Shown: positions 1 through 8,361 of the stretch, piece after piece
Layout: each line of letters opens with the position of its first letter
Position numbering within the stretch: the stretch's first letter is position 1
NCBI GenBank assembly: GCA_964581115.1
Contig: CAZOMY010000001.1
Span: forward strand, 62,001-126,000
DNA: 64,000 nucleotides
Source of the DNA: 2-02-FULL-55-14 sp964581115
GTDB lineage: Bacteria; Bacteroidota; Ignavibacteria; UBA10030
Direction of reading: 5' to 3'
The notes under the pieces: generated by a model
Database searches by the model: none
What the model was told of the DNA's origin: nothing
The model's input: the letters and a program-made list of their open reading frames with translations, nothing else
Position numbers and translations under genes: made by a program

Positions 1-37
1 TCCCGGCATTGTCGACGTCGAGCGATTCGTTGCATGA
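1..37 (+). CDS. 3' end of an unidentified upstream gene (partial)
   Basis: An open frame runs in from the left edge and stops at TGA 35-37, giving a tail that reads PGIVDVERFVA. The TGA overlaps the ruvX ATG in an ATGA arrangement, the same coupling used by most genes in this window, which is the main reason for believing it is real. Too little is present to name a product. Confidence 0.35.
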   Translation, partial: PGIVDVERFVA

Positions 38-480
38 ACAACTTCGGTACATTGGCGCGCATCTTGGGGGTGGATGTGGGGACCCGGCGCATCGGGCTGG
101 CGTTGAGCGATCCGTTGGGGATCACGGCGCAGCCTCTCGAGGCCCTTGCGGCGACGGAAGAAGGATGGCGAAGGCTCGCCGAGTTGATCGAGCGCGAGTC
201 GGTGCGTCTCGTGGTGGTCGGTCTGCCGCTGAACCTGAAGGGAGAACGAGGTCGGGCGGTGGAGGTCATGTCGTCATTCGTCGAGCGCCTCAAGGCGGCG
301 ACGGGAGTCGAGGTGGTCGAATGGGACGAGAGGTTCACGACGACGATGGCCCAGCGGGCGATGCGCGAAGCGGCTACGAAGAAGAAGCGCGAACGACGCG
401 ACGGCACGCTTGACTCCATGGCAGCATCCATCCTCCTGCAAAGCTACCTTGACAGCACCAAGCACTCCCGGGCCTGTTGA
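34..480 (+). CDS. ruvX: Putative pre-16S rRNA nuclease / Holliday junction resolvase-like YqgF
   Basis: The 148-residue protein has the size and motifs of the YqgF/RuvX RNase H-fold family, which in E. coli processes the 5' end of pre-16S rRNA and was earlier proposed to resolve Holliday junctions. The N-terminal DVGTRRIGLALSD (residues 14-26) carries the first catalytic aspartate. DERFTTT lies near residue 100 and LDSMAAS near the C-terminus supplies the last acidic residue. ATG 34 is chosen because it overlaps the upstream stop as ATGA. The gene overlaps the start of mtgA, so the two are probably co-transcribed. Confidence 0.93.
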   Translation: MNNFGTLARILGVDVGTRRIGLALSDPLGITAQPLEALAATEEGWRRLAELIERESVRLVVVGLPLNLKGERGRAVEVMSSFVERLKAATGVEVVEWDERFTTTMAQRAMREAATKKKRERRDGTLDSMAASILLQSYLDSTKHSRAC

Positions 481-1300
481 CGCCTCCTCCATCGATGGGT
501 GGAGAGGGCGGCTTCGAACGATCATCACGCTGGTACGGCGGAGACCGGTCGCATCCGCTTTGATCCTCTTCACCTTCGCCATCCTGGTCGACGTGGCGAT
601 CCTACCGTGGGGCGCCATCCACGACCTGGAACAGAAGCCGCCGCGCGTGACGGCTTTTCAGCAGGCCTACCTCGACCGACAGCGGGAGGCCGGTCGGAAA
701 GCGACGATCAAGAAACAGTGGCGGCCGCTCGATCGGATCTCGGACCACCTCATCGCCGCGGTCATTGTGGCCGAGGACGGAACGTTTTGGAGCCACGAAG
801 GGTTCGATTGGTTCGAGGTGAAGGAATCGCTGGTCCGCAATCTGAAGGAACGGCGCGCCGCTCGAGGCGCCAGCACCATCACACAACAACTGATCAAGAA
901 CCTGTTCCTGTCGCCGTCCAAGAACCCCTTGCGAAAGTTCCATGAATTCCTGCTGACGTGGTATGCTGAGCGGGTGCTGTCGAAGCGTCGAATCCTCGAG
1001 CTCTATCTGAACGAGATCGAATGGGGACGCGGGATCTACGGCGCGGAAGCGGCGGCCCGGTCACACTTTGGCATCAGCGCCGCTGACCTGACGCGCGATC
1101 AGGCAATCCGACTGGCGGCGGTCATTCCGAACCCGATCCGTTACCAGCCGATGTCGGGGTCGCGTGTCGTCGAGCGGCGTGTGGAGATCGTGCGTCGACG
1201 GCTGGAAGCCCGCGAACGTGTGCGCGGTCGTGCGGAGGATCTGTCCGATGAGCCGGAGGTTGGATCGACACCGAGTGATACGTTGGAAGAGAGGCCATGA
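410..1300 (+). CDS. mtgA: Monofunctional biosynthetic peptidoglycan transglycosylase
   Basis: This is a GT51 transglycosylase that polymerises lipid II into glycan strands at the inner membrane. The 296-residue protein has one membrane segment (about residues 48-66) and then the GT51 domain. Visible motifs are AEDGTFWSHEGFDW with the likely catalytic Glu122, GASTITQQLIKNLFL, and a region near 175-215 with RRILELYLNEIEWG. No transpeptidase domain follows, so it is monofunctional. ATG 410 gives a 71-nt overlap with ruvX and an unusually long cytoplasmic leader; a later non-ATG start cannot be excluded. Its stop overlaps the next gene by 4 nt. Confidence 0.93.
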   Translation: MTPWQHPSSCKATLTAPSTPGPVDASSIDGWRGRLRTIITLVRRRPVASALILFTFAILVDVAILPWGAIHDLEQKPPRVTAFQQAYLDRQREAGRKATIKKQWRPLDRISDHLIAAVIVAEDGTFWSHEGFDWFEVKESLVRNLKERRAARGASTITQQLIKNLFLSPSKNPLRKFHEFLLTWYAERVLSKRRILELYLNEIEWGRGIYGAEAAARSHFGISAADLTRDQAIRLAAVIPNPIRYQPMSGSRVVERRVEIVRRRLEARERVRGRAEDLSDEPEVGSTPSDTLEERP

Positions 1301-1947
1301 ATTACAAAGACGTCGATGCGTTGATCGAAGAAGGTGAAGGATTCGAGATCGAGTTCAAGCGCAGGGTCTCTCGACCGGAGAAGATCGCCCGTACACTCAT
1401 GGCGTTTGCCAACACCCGGGGCGGAACGGTGCTCTTCGGGGTGGACGATGACAAGACGGTCGTCGGCGTGGGAAGCGAGAAGGAGGAGGTTGAGATGATC
1501 CGGTTGGCGGGGACGATGTACGTCGACCCTCCGATCGAGCCGGAGATCGACATCGTGGCATACAAGGGAATGGACGTGATCGTCGTGACGGTCGAGGAGA
1601 GCGACGTCAAACCCCACGAATTGGTGCGCGACGAGTCGCATGAAGGGGAAACGCGGGTGTATATCCGCGTCAACGACAAGACGGTCGCGGCGAGCAAGGA
1701 GGTGGTGAGGATCCTTCGGGCCGAGAGACCTGATGCGCCGCCGCTGCGGATCGCGATCGGTGAGAATGAACGTCGACTGCTCGAATACCTCGACCGCGAG
1801 GAGCGGATCACGGTCAGGGAATTCAGCAAGATGGTGAACATTTCCGACCGGCGTGCTTCGAGGGCCCTCATTCAACTCGTGCGAGCCGGCATGCTGCGGG
1901 TGCACACGCACGAAAAGGAGGATTTCTTCACGCGGGCGTATGACTAG
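1297..1947 (+). CDS. AlbA_2 (Schlafen-type) domain protein with C-terminal winged helix, putative regulator
   Basis: The N-terminal two thirds match the AlbA_2/divergent AAA_4 family, seen as FEIEFKRR (16-23) followed by LMAFANTRGGTVLFGVDDD at about residues 37-55, the nucleic-acid-binding core of Schlafen-like bacterial regulators. The last roughly 65 residues look like a winged helix (ENERRLLEYLDREERITV, then a recognition-helix-like SDRRASRALIQLVRAG). A transcriptional regulator is the usual annotation, but ligand and target are unknown. Its ATG overlaps the mtgA stop as ATGA. A 9-bp-period repeat fills the gap to the convergent methylase gene. Confidence 0.75.
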   Translation: MNYKDVDALIEEGEGFEIEFKRRVSRPEKIARTLMAFANTRGGTVLFGVDDDKTVVGVGSEKEEVEMIRLAGTMYVDPPIEPEIDIVAYKGMDVIVVTVEESDVKPHELVRDESHEGETRVYIRVNDKTVAASKEVVRILRAERPDAPPLRIAIGENERRLLEYLDREERITVREFSKMVNISDRRASRALIQLVRAGMLRVHTHEKEDFFTRAYD

Positions 1948-1956
1948 GAGCGTGCG

Positions 1957-2020
1957 GCCACAGAAACCACATCGACCGCAAAGGCCCTTACTCTTTGTGA
2001 ACTTTGGGCTCTTTGTGGTT
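1957..2020. repeat. Dispersed 9-bp-period inverted repeat (family A, copy 1)
   Basis: The gap between two convergent genes holds a left arm of CCAC-and-AAAG units and a right arm reading CTTTGTGAA, CTTTGGGCT, CTTTGTGGT, an exact 9-bp period. The arms are imperfect inverted copies. The element ends against the stop codon of the SpoU methylase gene. It belongs with copies at 18508, 19049, 29981, 30488, 35909, 36976 and 37631. Confidence 0.7.
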
Positions 2021-2559
2021 CATTGTTGATTTCGGACCTCCGACGAAATCAACTGCACCGCGATCCCGAACGCCACCGCCACGTTCAGGCTGTGCTTCGT
2101 TCCGTGCATCGGGATCTCGACGGCCCGATCGCAGGCTGCCAGAACGGCGGCGCCGATCCCGCTGACCTCATTGCCGAAGACGAGGACCACTCTCGCACCG
2201 GCGGGTACCGGCACGGGGAGCGGGGCCGAGCGAGTCGTCTGTTCGACGGCCCAGACATGCCATCCCTCCTGGCGACACTTTGCAACGGCATCGACGGGAT
2301 CATGGAGATACGTCCACGGGACGGTCGAGGTGGCCCCCAGCGCCGTTTTGTCGATCTCGCGGCGCGGCGGTCGGGGCGTGTATCCTGTCAGGATCAGGCT
2401 GTCCATCCAGAAGGCGTCGGCCGTCCGGAAGATCGACCCCACGTTGTACAGACTACGAACATTGTCGAGGATGGCCCGCACCGGCAGACGAGACGCATGA
2501 CCGGCATCTGCAGCGGCCAGCCGTTGCCGCTGAATCTCGTCGAACGTAAGCTTTCGCAT
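2020..2559 (-). CDS. SpoU/TrmH-family RNA 2'-O-methyltransferase
   Basis: The 179-residue product is a compact SPOUT methyltransferase acting on tRNA or rRNA with S-adenosylmethionine. Motif 1 is seen as ILDNVRSLYNVGSIFRTADA (about 29-48). Motif 2 is VVLVFGNEVSGIG and motif 3 is VEIPMHGTKHSLNVAVAFGI, the trefoil-knot cofactor site. There is no N-terminal substrate-binding extension, so the target nucleoside cannot be named. The gene is divergent from cmk and convergent with the AlbA_2 gene. Confidence 0.88.
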   Translation of the reverse strand: MRKLTFDEIQRQRLAAADAGHASRLPVRAILDNVRSLYNVGSIFRTADAFWMDSLILTGYTPRPPRREIDKTALGATSTVPWTYLHDPVDAVAKCRQEGWHVWAVEQTTRSAPLPVPVPAGARVVLVFGNEVSGIGAAVLAACDRAVEIPMHGTKHSLNVAVAFGIAVQLISSEVRNQQ

Positions 2560-2614
2560 GCCGCAAGATACGTCAAATTCCTTCGGAAACAGGCGATCGG
2601 GCGGAAAGTCGAGA

Positions 2615-2645
2615 TTGCTCTCGCGGCATAAAAAGCATATATTTT
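2615..2645 (+). promoter_or_regulatory. Bacteroidota-type promoter for cmk-ispH-rpsA
   Basis: TTG at 2615-2617 is followed by 20 nt and TATATTTT at 2638-2645, close to the Bacteroidota primary sigma consensus (TTTG, 19-21 nt, TAnnTTTG). Predicted initiation is about 15 nt before the cmk start. The same 20-nt spacing recurs at 19175, 35662, 47231 and, on the minus strand, 60622-60653. Confidence 0.6.
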
Positions 2646-2667
2646 AAATCCGGCTTCAAATACAACC

Positions 2668-3348
2668 TTGAGACCGCTCGTAATCGCCATCGACGGACCG
2701 GCAGCTTCCGGCAAGAGTACCACAGCCCGGTTGGTCGCCAGCGCTCTTGGTTATCTGCACATTGACACGGGTGCGATGTATCGCGCCGTGACCCTTGCGG
2801 TTCTGCGTCGCGGGGTGGATCCCGGGTCGGCCGACGCGGTCCTCGCGGTCGCGCGGGACGTGAAGGTGGAGTTGATCCCTGGGCGCGACGGCTCGCGCGT
2901 GGTACTGGATGGCGAGGATGTGTCAAAGGCGATACGAACGCCCGAGGTGACCGCGAATGTCAGCGCCGTCAGCAGTTATCAGCCGGTTCGGGACCTGATG
3001 GTCGACATGCAGCGACGACTTGCGGCATCGGGCGGTGCGGTGCTGGAAGGCCGAGACATCGGAACAGTCGTTCTGCCCGAAGCGGACCTCAAGATCTACA
3101 TGGTGGCCAACGTGACCGCCCGTGCGCAGCGTCGCCGACGCGACCTCGCCGAGGCCGGCATCGAGGCCGACGAAGCTTCTTTGGTCCACGACATCGAGGA
3201 GCGAGACCGGAAGGATTCCACAAGGGCTGCCAGCCCCCTGCGGAAGGCGACCGATGCCATGGAGGTCGATACCTCCGATCTGACCATCGACGAACAGGTG
3301 CAGGTGATCGTGCAACGGGTGCGAAAGATCATGGAGGGACGAACATGA
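2668..3348 (+). CDS. cmk: Cytidylate kinase
   Basis: The enzyme phosphorylates CMP and dCMP to the diphosphates. The 226-residue protein begins with a P-loop, GPAASGKST (residues 10-18), and shows the CMP-kinase hallmarks DTGAMYRA (about 33-40) and EGRDIGTVVLPEADLKIY near 120-140. The DRKDSTRAASPL segment near residue 180 is the lid/CMP contact region. Translation starts at TTG 2668, the only sensible start before the P-loop. A promoter lies just upstream. The stop overlaps the ispH ATG by 4 nt. Confidence 0.95.
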   Translation: MRPLVIAIDGPAASGKSTTARLVASALGYLHIDTGAMYRAVTLAVLRRGVDPGSADAVLAVARDVKVELIPGRDGSRVVLDGEDVSKAIRTPEVTANVSAVSSYQPVRDLMVDMQRRLAASGGAVLEGRDIGTVVLPEADLKIYMVANVTARAQRRRRDLAEAGIEADEASLVHDIEERDRKDSTRAASPLRKATDAMEVDTSDLTIDEQVQVIVQRVRKIMEGRT

Positions 3349-4277
3349 AGGTGACGATCGACCGATTCTCCGGATTCTGTTGGGGGGTCGTGCGCACCAT
3401 CGAGATCGCCGAGCAGGAACTTGCAGCGGGTCGGCAGCTCTACTCCTTGGGGGACATCATCCACAACCCGATGGAGATCAAGCGGCTGGGGGAAAAGGGC
3501 CTTCAAACGATCCAGGTGAAGGACCTCGAGGCGGCCAAAGGGGGCACGGTGCTCATACGGGCCCACGGCGAGCCACCGTCGACATACAAGAAGGCGGTCG
3601 ACCTTGGGATCACGATCGTCGATGCGACGTGTCCGGTCGTCACGAAGGTCCAGGAGCGTATCCGCAAGTTCTATCTGGACGGCTATCAGGTCGTGATCTT
3701 CGGCAAGAAGGACCATGCCGAGGTCATCGGGCTGATTGGCCAGACGAACGGCGAAGCGATCGTCGTGAAGGCGCTCGACGAGATCGGAAAGGTGGCGATG
3801 GACCGGAAGACGGTCCTGTTCTCCCAGACGACGATGGACAAGCCGACCTTCTATGCCATCCGCGACGCCCTGTCGGCGAAGATCAGGGAATTCATCGTCG
3901 GGACGATGGAGGACGAGGCGGTCGAGTTTCATGCAAAGGACACAATCTGCGGACAGGTGTCGGGCCGCGACACGAAGATCAGGGAGTTTGCCAGGACGAA
4001 TGAGGTCGTGATCTTTGTCGCCGGGCGGCACAGCTCGAACGGCAAGGTGCTGTACGACATCGTGCGATCGGAGAATCCGAGGACGTTCTTCATCGAGGAC
4101 GTTCCAGAACTCGAACCCATATGGTTCGACGGCGTACAGACCGTCGGGATCACGGGCGCAACGTCGACGCCTCAGTGGCTGATGGAAAAGGTGAAAAACG
4201 AGATCGAACGGCGCTTTGCGCCGTCGCATGAACAACAACAGTCATCCCCACTCACTCATTCTCATCACTCAACCTGA
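3345..4277 (+). CDS. ispH: 4-hydroxy-3-methylbut-2-enyl diphosphate reductase
   Basis: IspH (LytB) is the iron-sulfur enzyme of the last MEP-pathway step, making IPP and DMAPP. The three cluster ligands are visible at Cys12 (GFCWGV), Cys96 (DATCPVV) and Cys202 (TICGQV). The 310 residues match family length. The gene is translationally coupled to cmk and followed by rpsA. In many Clostridia these three functions are adjacent or fused, so the order is an old one. Another MEP gene, ispF, lies at 37 kb. Confidence 0.96.
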   Translation: MKVTIDRFSGFCWGVVRTIEIAEQELAAGRQLYSLGDIIHNPMEIKRLGEKGLQTIQVKDLEAAKGGTVLIRAHGEPPSTYKKAVDLGITIVDATCPVVTKVQERIRKFYLDGYQVVIFGKKDHAEVIGLIGQTNGEAIVVKALDEIGKVAMDRKTVLFSQTTMDKPTFYAIRDALSAKIREFIVGTMEDEAVEFHAKDTICGQVSGRDTKIREFARTNEVVIFVAGRHSSNGKVLYDIVRSENPRTFFIEDVPELEPIWFDGVQTVGITGATSTPQWLMEKVKNEIERRFAPSHEQQQSSPLTHSHHST

Positions 4278-4375
4278 TGTACCCGTCCGGCATCCGGCGG
4301 ACCGCGTGTCGATGACTGGCGCGGAGCGGCGGTGGTCGGACGGCACCCCGAAGCTTGGGGTCACTGGGAGGCAGC

Positions 4376-6100
4376 ATGGCGGCAGCAAAGAAAGGCGGTT
4401 TCAACGCGGAGGAGCGCGGGTATTCCGAGAACGAATACCAGGAACTGGCCAAGATGTATGCAGGCACAATGGGCTCGATCACGGCACAGGAGATCGTCAA
4501 AGGCCGCGTTGTGCACATTTCCGACGACAAAGTGACGGTGGACATCGGGTTCAAGTCCGAAGGGACCATCGCCGCGACGGAATTCACGAACTTGAAGGAC
4601 CTGAAGGTCGGCGACGAGGTCGAGGTCTTTCTCGAGAGCGTTGAGAACCGCGACGGCCAGCTCGTGCTGTCGCGAAAGCGGGCCGATTTCATGCGCATTT
4701 GGGAGCGGGTCGTCCGCTCAAGCCAGACGGGCGAGGTGGTCCGAGGTCGTTGCGTACGTCGTACGAAGGGCGGACTCGTGGTCGACCTGTTCGGCCTCGA
4801 CGCCTTCCTGCCGGGATCGCAGATCGACGTCCGTCCCGTTCGAGACTTTGACCGATTCATCGGCGAAGAGATGGATTTCCGGGTCGTCAAGGTGAACCAT
4901 CCTTCTGAGAATGTGGTCGTGAGCCATAAGGTCCTCGTCGAAGAGGAACTGGCGACGCAGCGCAAAGCGATCCTGGAAAAGCTCGAGAAGGGACAGATCC
5001 TCGAGGGCCATGTCAAGGCCATCACCGATTTCGGCGTGTTCGTCGATCTCGGCGGCGTGGACGGCCTTGTGCATATCACCGACCTGTCGTGGGGCCGCGT
5101 TGGACATCCGTCGGAATGCGTCAAGCTCGATCAGACCGTGACGGTGGTCGTTCTGGACTACGACGCCGAGAAGAAGCGCATCTCCCTGGGCATGAAACAG
5201 TTGATGCCCCATCCATGGGAGAATATCGACCAGAAGTACCCGGTCGGCACGAAGGTCACCGGCAAGGTCGTCTCGCTCACCGATTACGGCGCGTTCGTCG
5301 AGATCGAGAAGGGGATCGAAGGCCTTATCCATATCTCCGAGATGAGCTGGACGCAGCATGTCAAGCATCCGTCGCAGATGGTCTCGATGGGCCAGATGGT
5401 CGACGCGATCATCCTGTCGCTCGATAAGGACGGCAAGAAGATCTCCCTCGGCATGAAGCAGCTCGAGCCCGATCCATGGACGACGCTGATGCAGAAGTAC
5501 CCCATCGGTTCGCGCCACACAGGCACGGTCCGCAACCTCACGAATTTCGGGGTCTTTGTCGAGCTCGAGGAGGGGGTCGATGGGCTCGTGCACATCTCCG
5601 ACCTGTCCTGGACGAAAAAGATCCGTCATCCGGGCGAGATCGTGAAGAAGGGCGACAAGCTCGATGTGACGATCCTCGGGATCGACGTGGAGCAGCGACG
5701 CATCTCTCTGGGCCACAAACAGCTGCAGGATAACCCGTGGGACGGCTTTGAGAATGCCTACAAGACCGGTACGGACGTCGAAGGCAAGATCGTCCGGATC
5801 ATCGAAAAGGGCGTGATCGTCGAGCTTCCGCTCGGCGTCGACGGCTTCGTGCCGCTCTCGCAACTTTCGCAGACCCCGGTGAAGAACATCGCCGATTCGT
5901 TCAAGCCGGGCGAAGGCCTGAACCTACGGGTCATCGAATTCGACAAAGAAGGAAAGAAGATCGTCCTGTCGGCGCTCGAATACCTGCGCGGAAAGGAACA
6001 GCAGCTCGTGGACGAGTATGTCAACAGCCACAAGCTGACACCGATGACCATGAAGGACGTGCTGGCCTCTCCACCGCCCGCCGACGGCTCGTCGAACTGA
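4376..6100 (+). CDS. rpsA: 30S ribosomal protein S1
   Basis: The 574-residue protein carries six S1 RNA-binding domains, at roughly residues 33-100, 118-182, 200-270, 285-355, 372-442 and 457-527. The middle repeats are most alike, each with a variant of DFGVFVDLGGVDGLVHITDL. S1 binds mRNA on the small subunit and helps initiation. The frame is open from TTG 4355, but ATG 4376 follows GGGAGG at 4365-4370 at good spacing and is preferred. A hairpin terminator follows. Confidence 0.96.
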   Translation: MAAAKKGGFNAEERGYSENEYQELAKMYAGTMGSITAQEIVKGRVVHISDDKVTVDIGFKSEGTIAATEFTNLKDLKVGDEVEVFLESVENRDGQLVLSRKRADFMRIWERVVRSSQTGEVVRGRCVRRTKGGLVVDLFGLDAFLPGSQIDVRPVRDFDRFIGEEMDFRVVKVNHPSENVVVSHKVLVEEELATQRKAILEKLEKGQILEGHVKAITDFGVFVDLGGVDGLVHITDLSWGRVGHPSECVKLDQTVTVVVLDYDAEKKRISLGMKQLMPHPWENIDQKYPVGTKVTGKVVSLTDYGAFVEIEKGIEGLIHISEMSWTQHVKHPSQMVSMGQMVDAIILSLDKDGKKISLGMKQLEPDPWTTLMQKYPIGSRHTGTVRNLTNFGVFVELEEGVDGLVHISDLSWTKKIRHPGEIVKKGDKLDVTILGIDVEQRRISLGHKQLQDNPWDGFENAYKTGTDVEGKIVRIIEKGVIVELPLGVDGFVPLSQLSQTPVKNIADSFKPGEGLNLRVIEFDKEGKKIVLSALEYLRGKEQQLVDEYVNSHKLTPMTMKDVLASPPPADGSSN

Positions 6101-6121
6101 TCCGCATCGGGCGGTTGTTTC

Positions 6122-6160
6122 GGGAAAGAGTTGTTCGACGAGTTCGGGCAACTCTTTTCC
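6122..6160 (+). terminator. Hairpin terminator after rpsA
   Basis: GGGAAAGAGTTG at 6122-6133 pairs with CAACTCTTTTCC at 6149-6160 around a 15-nt loop, with one bulge. The descending arm carries the T-run. It closes the cmk-ispH-rpsA transcript. Confidence 0.6.
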
Positions 6161-6263
6161 ATTCTCAGACGATATATATAAGATTCGCCTCGCAGGCGCG
6201 AAGCCGCAAACCAAACCGACTTGCTCGCATCGTTGAGGCTTGGCGGTACCACCTCCAGTGTCC

Positions 6264-7592
6264 ATGCGCAGAGTCGCACTCCATACGTTGGGCTGCAAAC
6301 TGAACTTTGCCGAAACGGCGACGATCGGCCGCACGTTCGAACGAGCGGGCTACCAGGTCGTGCCGTTCGACGAACCGGCCGATGTGGTCGTGCTCAATAC
6401 GTGCAGTGTTACGGAACGGGCCGACAAGGAATGTCGCCAACTGGTGCGTCGCGTGTTGCGCCGGTCCCCGAATGCCTTTATTGCCGTCGTCGGCTGCTAC
6501 GCACAATTGCGGCCGCATGAGGTCTTCTCCATCGGCGGGGTGGACCTCGTGGCGGGCTCGGAACGAAAGTTCGAGCTTGTCGAGCTGATCGGCGACGGAC
6601 TGAAGCGCGCCACGGCGTCCATCGTCCTGCGCGAACCCGACGGGGCTGAAGCCATTCCTGCGACATCAGCCGGGTCGGACCGTACGCGCGCTTTTCTGAA
6701 GATCCAGGACGGTTGCGACTATGTCTGCACTTTCTGCACGATCCCCAAGGCGCGTGGTGCGAGCCGCAGCGTGCCGTTCGAGTCTGTTCTGAGCGAGGCC
6801 GCCGGGCTCGCGGCACAAGGATATCGCGAGATCGTTCTCACGGGCGTCAATACGGGCGACTACGGAGCCAAGACCGGTCACTCGTTCCTCGATGTCCTCC
6901 GGGCGTTGACCGAGGTCGATGGCATCGAACGGATCCGGGTCAGCTCGATCGAGCCCAACCTGCTCGACGACCGGCTCTTGGAGTTCTGGATCGGCAGTCC
7001 GAGAGTGTGCAAGCACTGGCACATTCCACTCCAATCGGGTTCGAATGCCGTCCTGGCACGGATGAAGCGTCGCTATCGTGCCGAGTGGTATGCCGACCGG
7101 GTCCGCCGGATCCGCCACGCGGTCCCCGATGCCGGTATCGGCGTTGACGTGATCGTTGGCTTTCCGGGCGAAACGGAGGCCGAATTCGCGGAAACGGAAG
7201 GGCTCCTGAAAGAACTTCCTGTGTCGTATCTTCATGTGTTCAACTATTCGGAGAGGCCCGGCACTCCAGCTGCGGCATTGGAGTCGCCCGTGCCTGCGAC
7301 GGTGCGAGCGGCCCGGAGCGAACGATTGCGCCAGCTGAGCTCCCGCAAGCGGCGGATGTTCCACGAACAGTTCGTCGGGTGCACCGTTCAGGTGTTGGTC
7401 GAGGGACGGACCGAGCAGGGCTGGCACGCCGGACTGACGGATCGGTATGTTCGGGTTGAGTGGGAGCCCGATGGATCTCCCGAGAGCGACTTTCACCACG
7501 TGCTGGTCGTATCAGCGAATGAGGAGACCTGCATCGGACGCTCGGTCCGAAGCGGTTCGATCGACGAAAGGACATCATCGTATGCGGCGTGA
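6264..7592 (+). CDS. mtaB: tRNA t6A37 methylthiotransferase
   Basis: MtaB is a radical-SAM enzyme that converts t6A to ms2t6A at position 37 of ANN-decoding tRNAs. The N-terminal UPF0004 domain has its cluster cysteines in LGCKLN (Cys11), NTCSVT and VGCYAQ. The radical-SAM motif is CDYVCTFC (Cx3Cx2C), and a TRAM-like tail follows. About 442 residues is normal. The frame is open from TTG 6240, but ATG 6264 gives the expected N-terminus. The end overlaps the next gene by 11 nt. Confidence 0.92.
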   Translation: MRRVALHTLGCKLNFAETATIGRTFERAGYQVVPFDEPADVVVLNTCSVTERADKECRQLVRRVLRRSPNAFIAVVGCYAQLRPHEVFSIGGVDLVAGSERKFELVELIGDGLKRATASIVLREPDGAEAIPATSAGSDRTRAFLKIQDGCDYVCTFCTIPKARGASRSVPFESVLSEAAGLAAQGYREIVLTGVNTGDYGAKTGHSFLDVLRALTEVDGIERIRVSSIEPNLLDDRLLEFWIGSPRVCKHWHIPLQSGSNAVLARMKRRYRAEWYADRVRRIRHAVPDAGIGVDVIVGFPGETEAEFAETEGLLKELPVSYLHVFNYSERPGTPAAALESPVPATVRAARSERLRQLSSRKRRMFHEQFVGCTVQVLVEGRTEQGWHAGLTDRYVRVEWEPDGSPESDFHHVLVVSANEETCIGRSVRSGSIDERTSSYAA

Positions 7593-8331
7593 CCTGTACC
7601 ACGTGTTGGCACTGCTGTTCGTCTTGGCATGCTCCGCTTCTGCACAATGGCAGCCGGTCCCGCCGGTACCGCCAGAGCGGACATCCATGGAGGCGGAATC
7701 CGAAATGGCGACGACACTGCGGCCCCAATCGGAGGCGACCCCTCCGGGTCGTCGCTCCGTTCTTCTCGCCGTTGCGGCTTCGGTGATCCTTCCGGGAGCG
7801 GGAGAGTTCTACGCCGGCAACTTCCAGGAATCGGGGCGCTACTCCCTTGCGGCCGAGGCGGCGTTGTGGATCACATACGCCGGGTTTCATCTGCACGGCT
7901 CGTGGGTGCGGAATGACGCAAGGGCTTTCGGCGCGCAGATGGCCGGAGTCACATTTGCCGGCAAGGACAACGAATTCGAAGTGAACATCGGCAATTATCT
8001 GACAGTGGCGGAGTATAATGAAGCCAAGCTGCGAAGCCGGGAATTCGACAAGCTCTACACCGATCCGTCCTATGCCTGGGCATGGACGTCCGAGGCGGAC
8101 CGTGCACGATTCCGGGATGAGCGGATCCGAAGCGACCGTATCTTCCAAGCGGCGAAGTTTGCGGTGGCCGGCCTGGTGGTGAACCGGGTCATCTCCGCGT
8201 TCGCAGCGGGCCGGGGAGCCGCGGCAGCCAATCGCGCGGCGCGTCGGGCTGAATGGGGCATCGGGATGAATGCCGGCATCGATCAGGCGGGGGCGACTGC
8301 GATCTCGCTGACATTCCAACAGCGCTGGTAG
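7582..8331 (+). CDS. DUF5683-like secreted or membrane protein
   Basis: The 249-residue product starts with a clear signal peptide (LYHVLALLFVLACSASAQ), so it is exported. A hydrophobic stretch, VAASVILPGAGEFYAGN (about residues 60-76), followed by a second one resembles the DUF5683 family common in Bacteroidota. The C-terminal half is charged and ends in ISLTFQQRW, reminiscent of an outer-membrane strand. ATG 7582 is chosen because GAAAGGA precedes it and it begins the signal peptide. Function is unknown. Confidence 0.65.
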   Translation: MRRDLYHVLALLFVLACSASAQWQPVPPVPPERTSMEAESEMATTLRPQSEATPPGRRSVLLAVAASVILPGAGEFYAGNFQESGRYSLAAEAALWITYAGFHLHGSWVRNDARAFGAQMAGVTFAGKDNEFEVNIGNYLTVAEYNEAKLRSREFDKLYTDPSYAWAWTSEADRARFRDERIRSDRIFQAAKFAVAGLVVNRVISAFAAGRGAAAANRAARRAEWGIGMNAGIDQAGATAISLTFQQRW

Positions 8332-8361
8332 CTTCCCGCATCGCCACAGGCGGACCGCACG

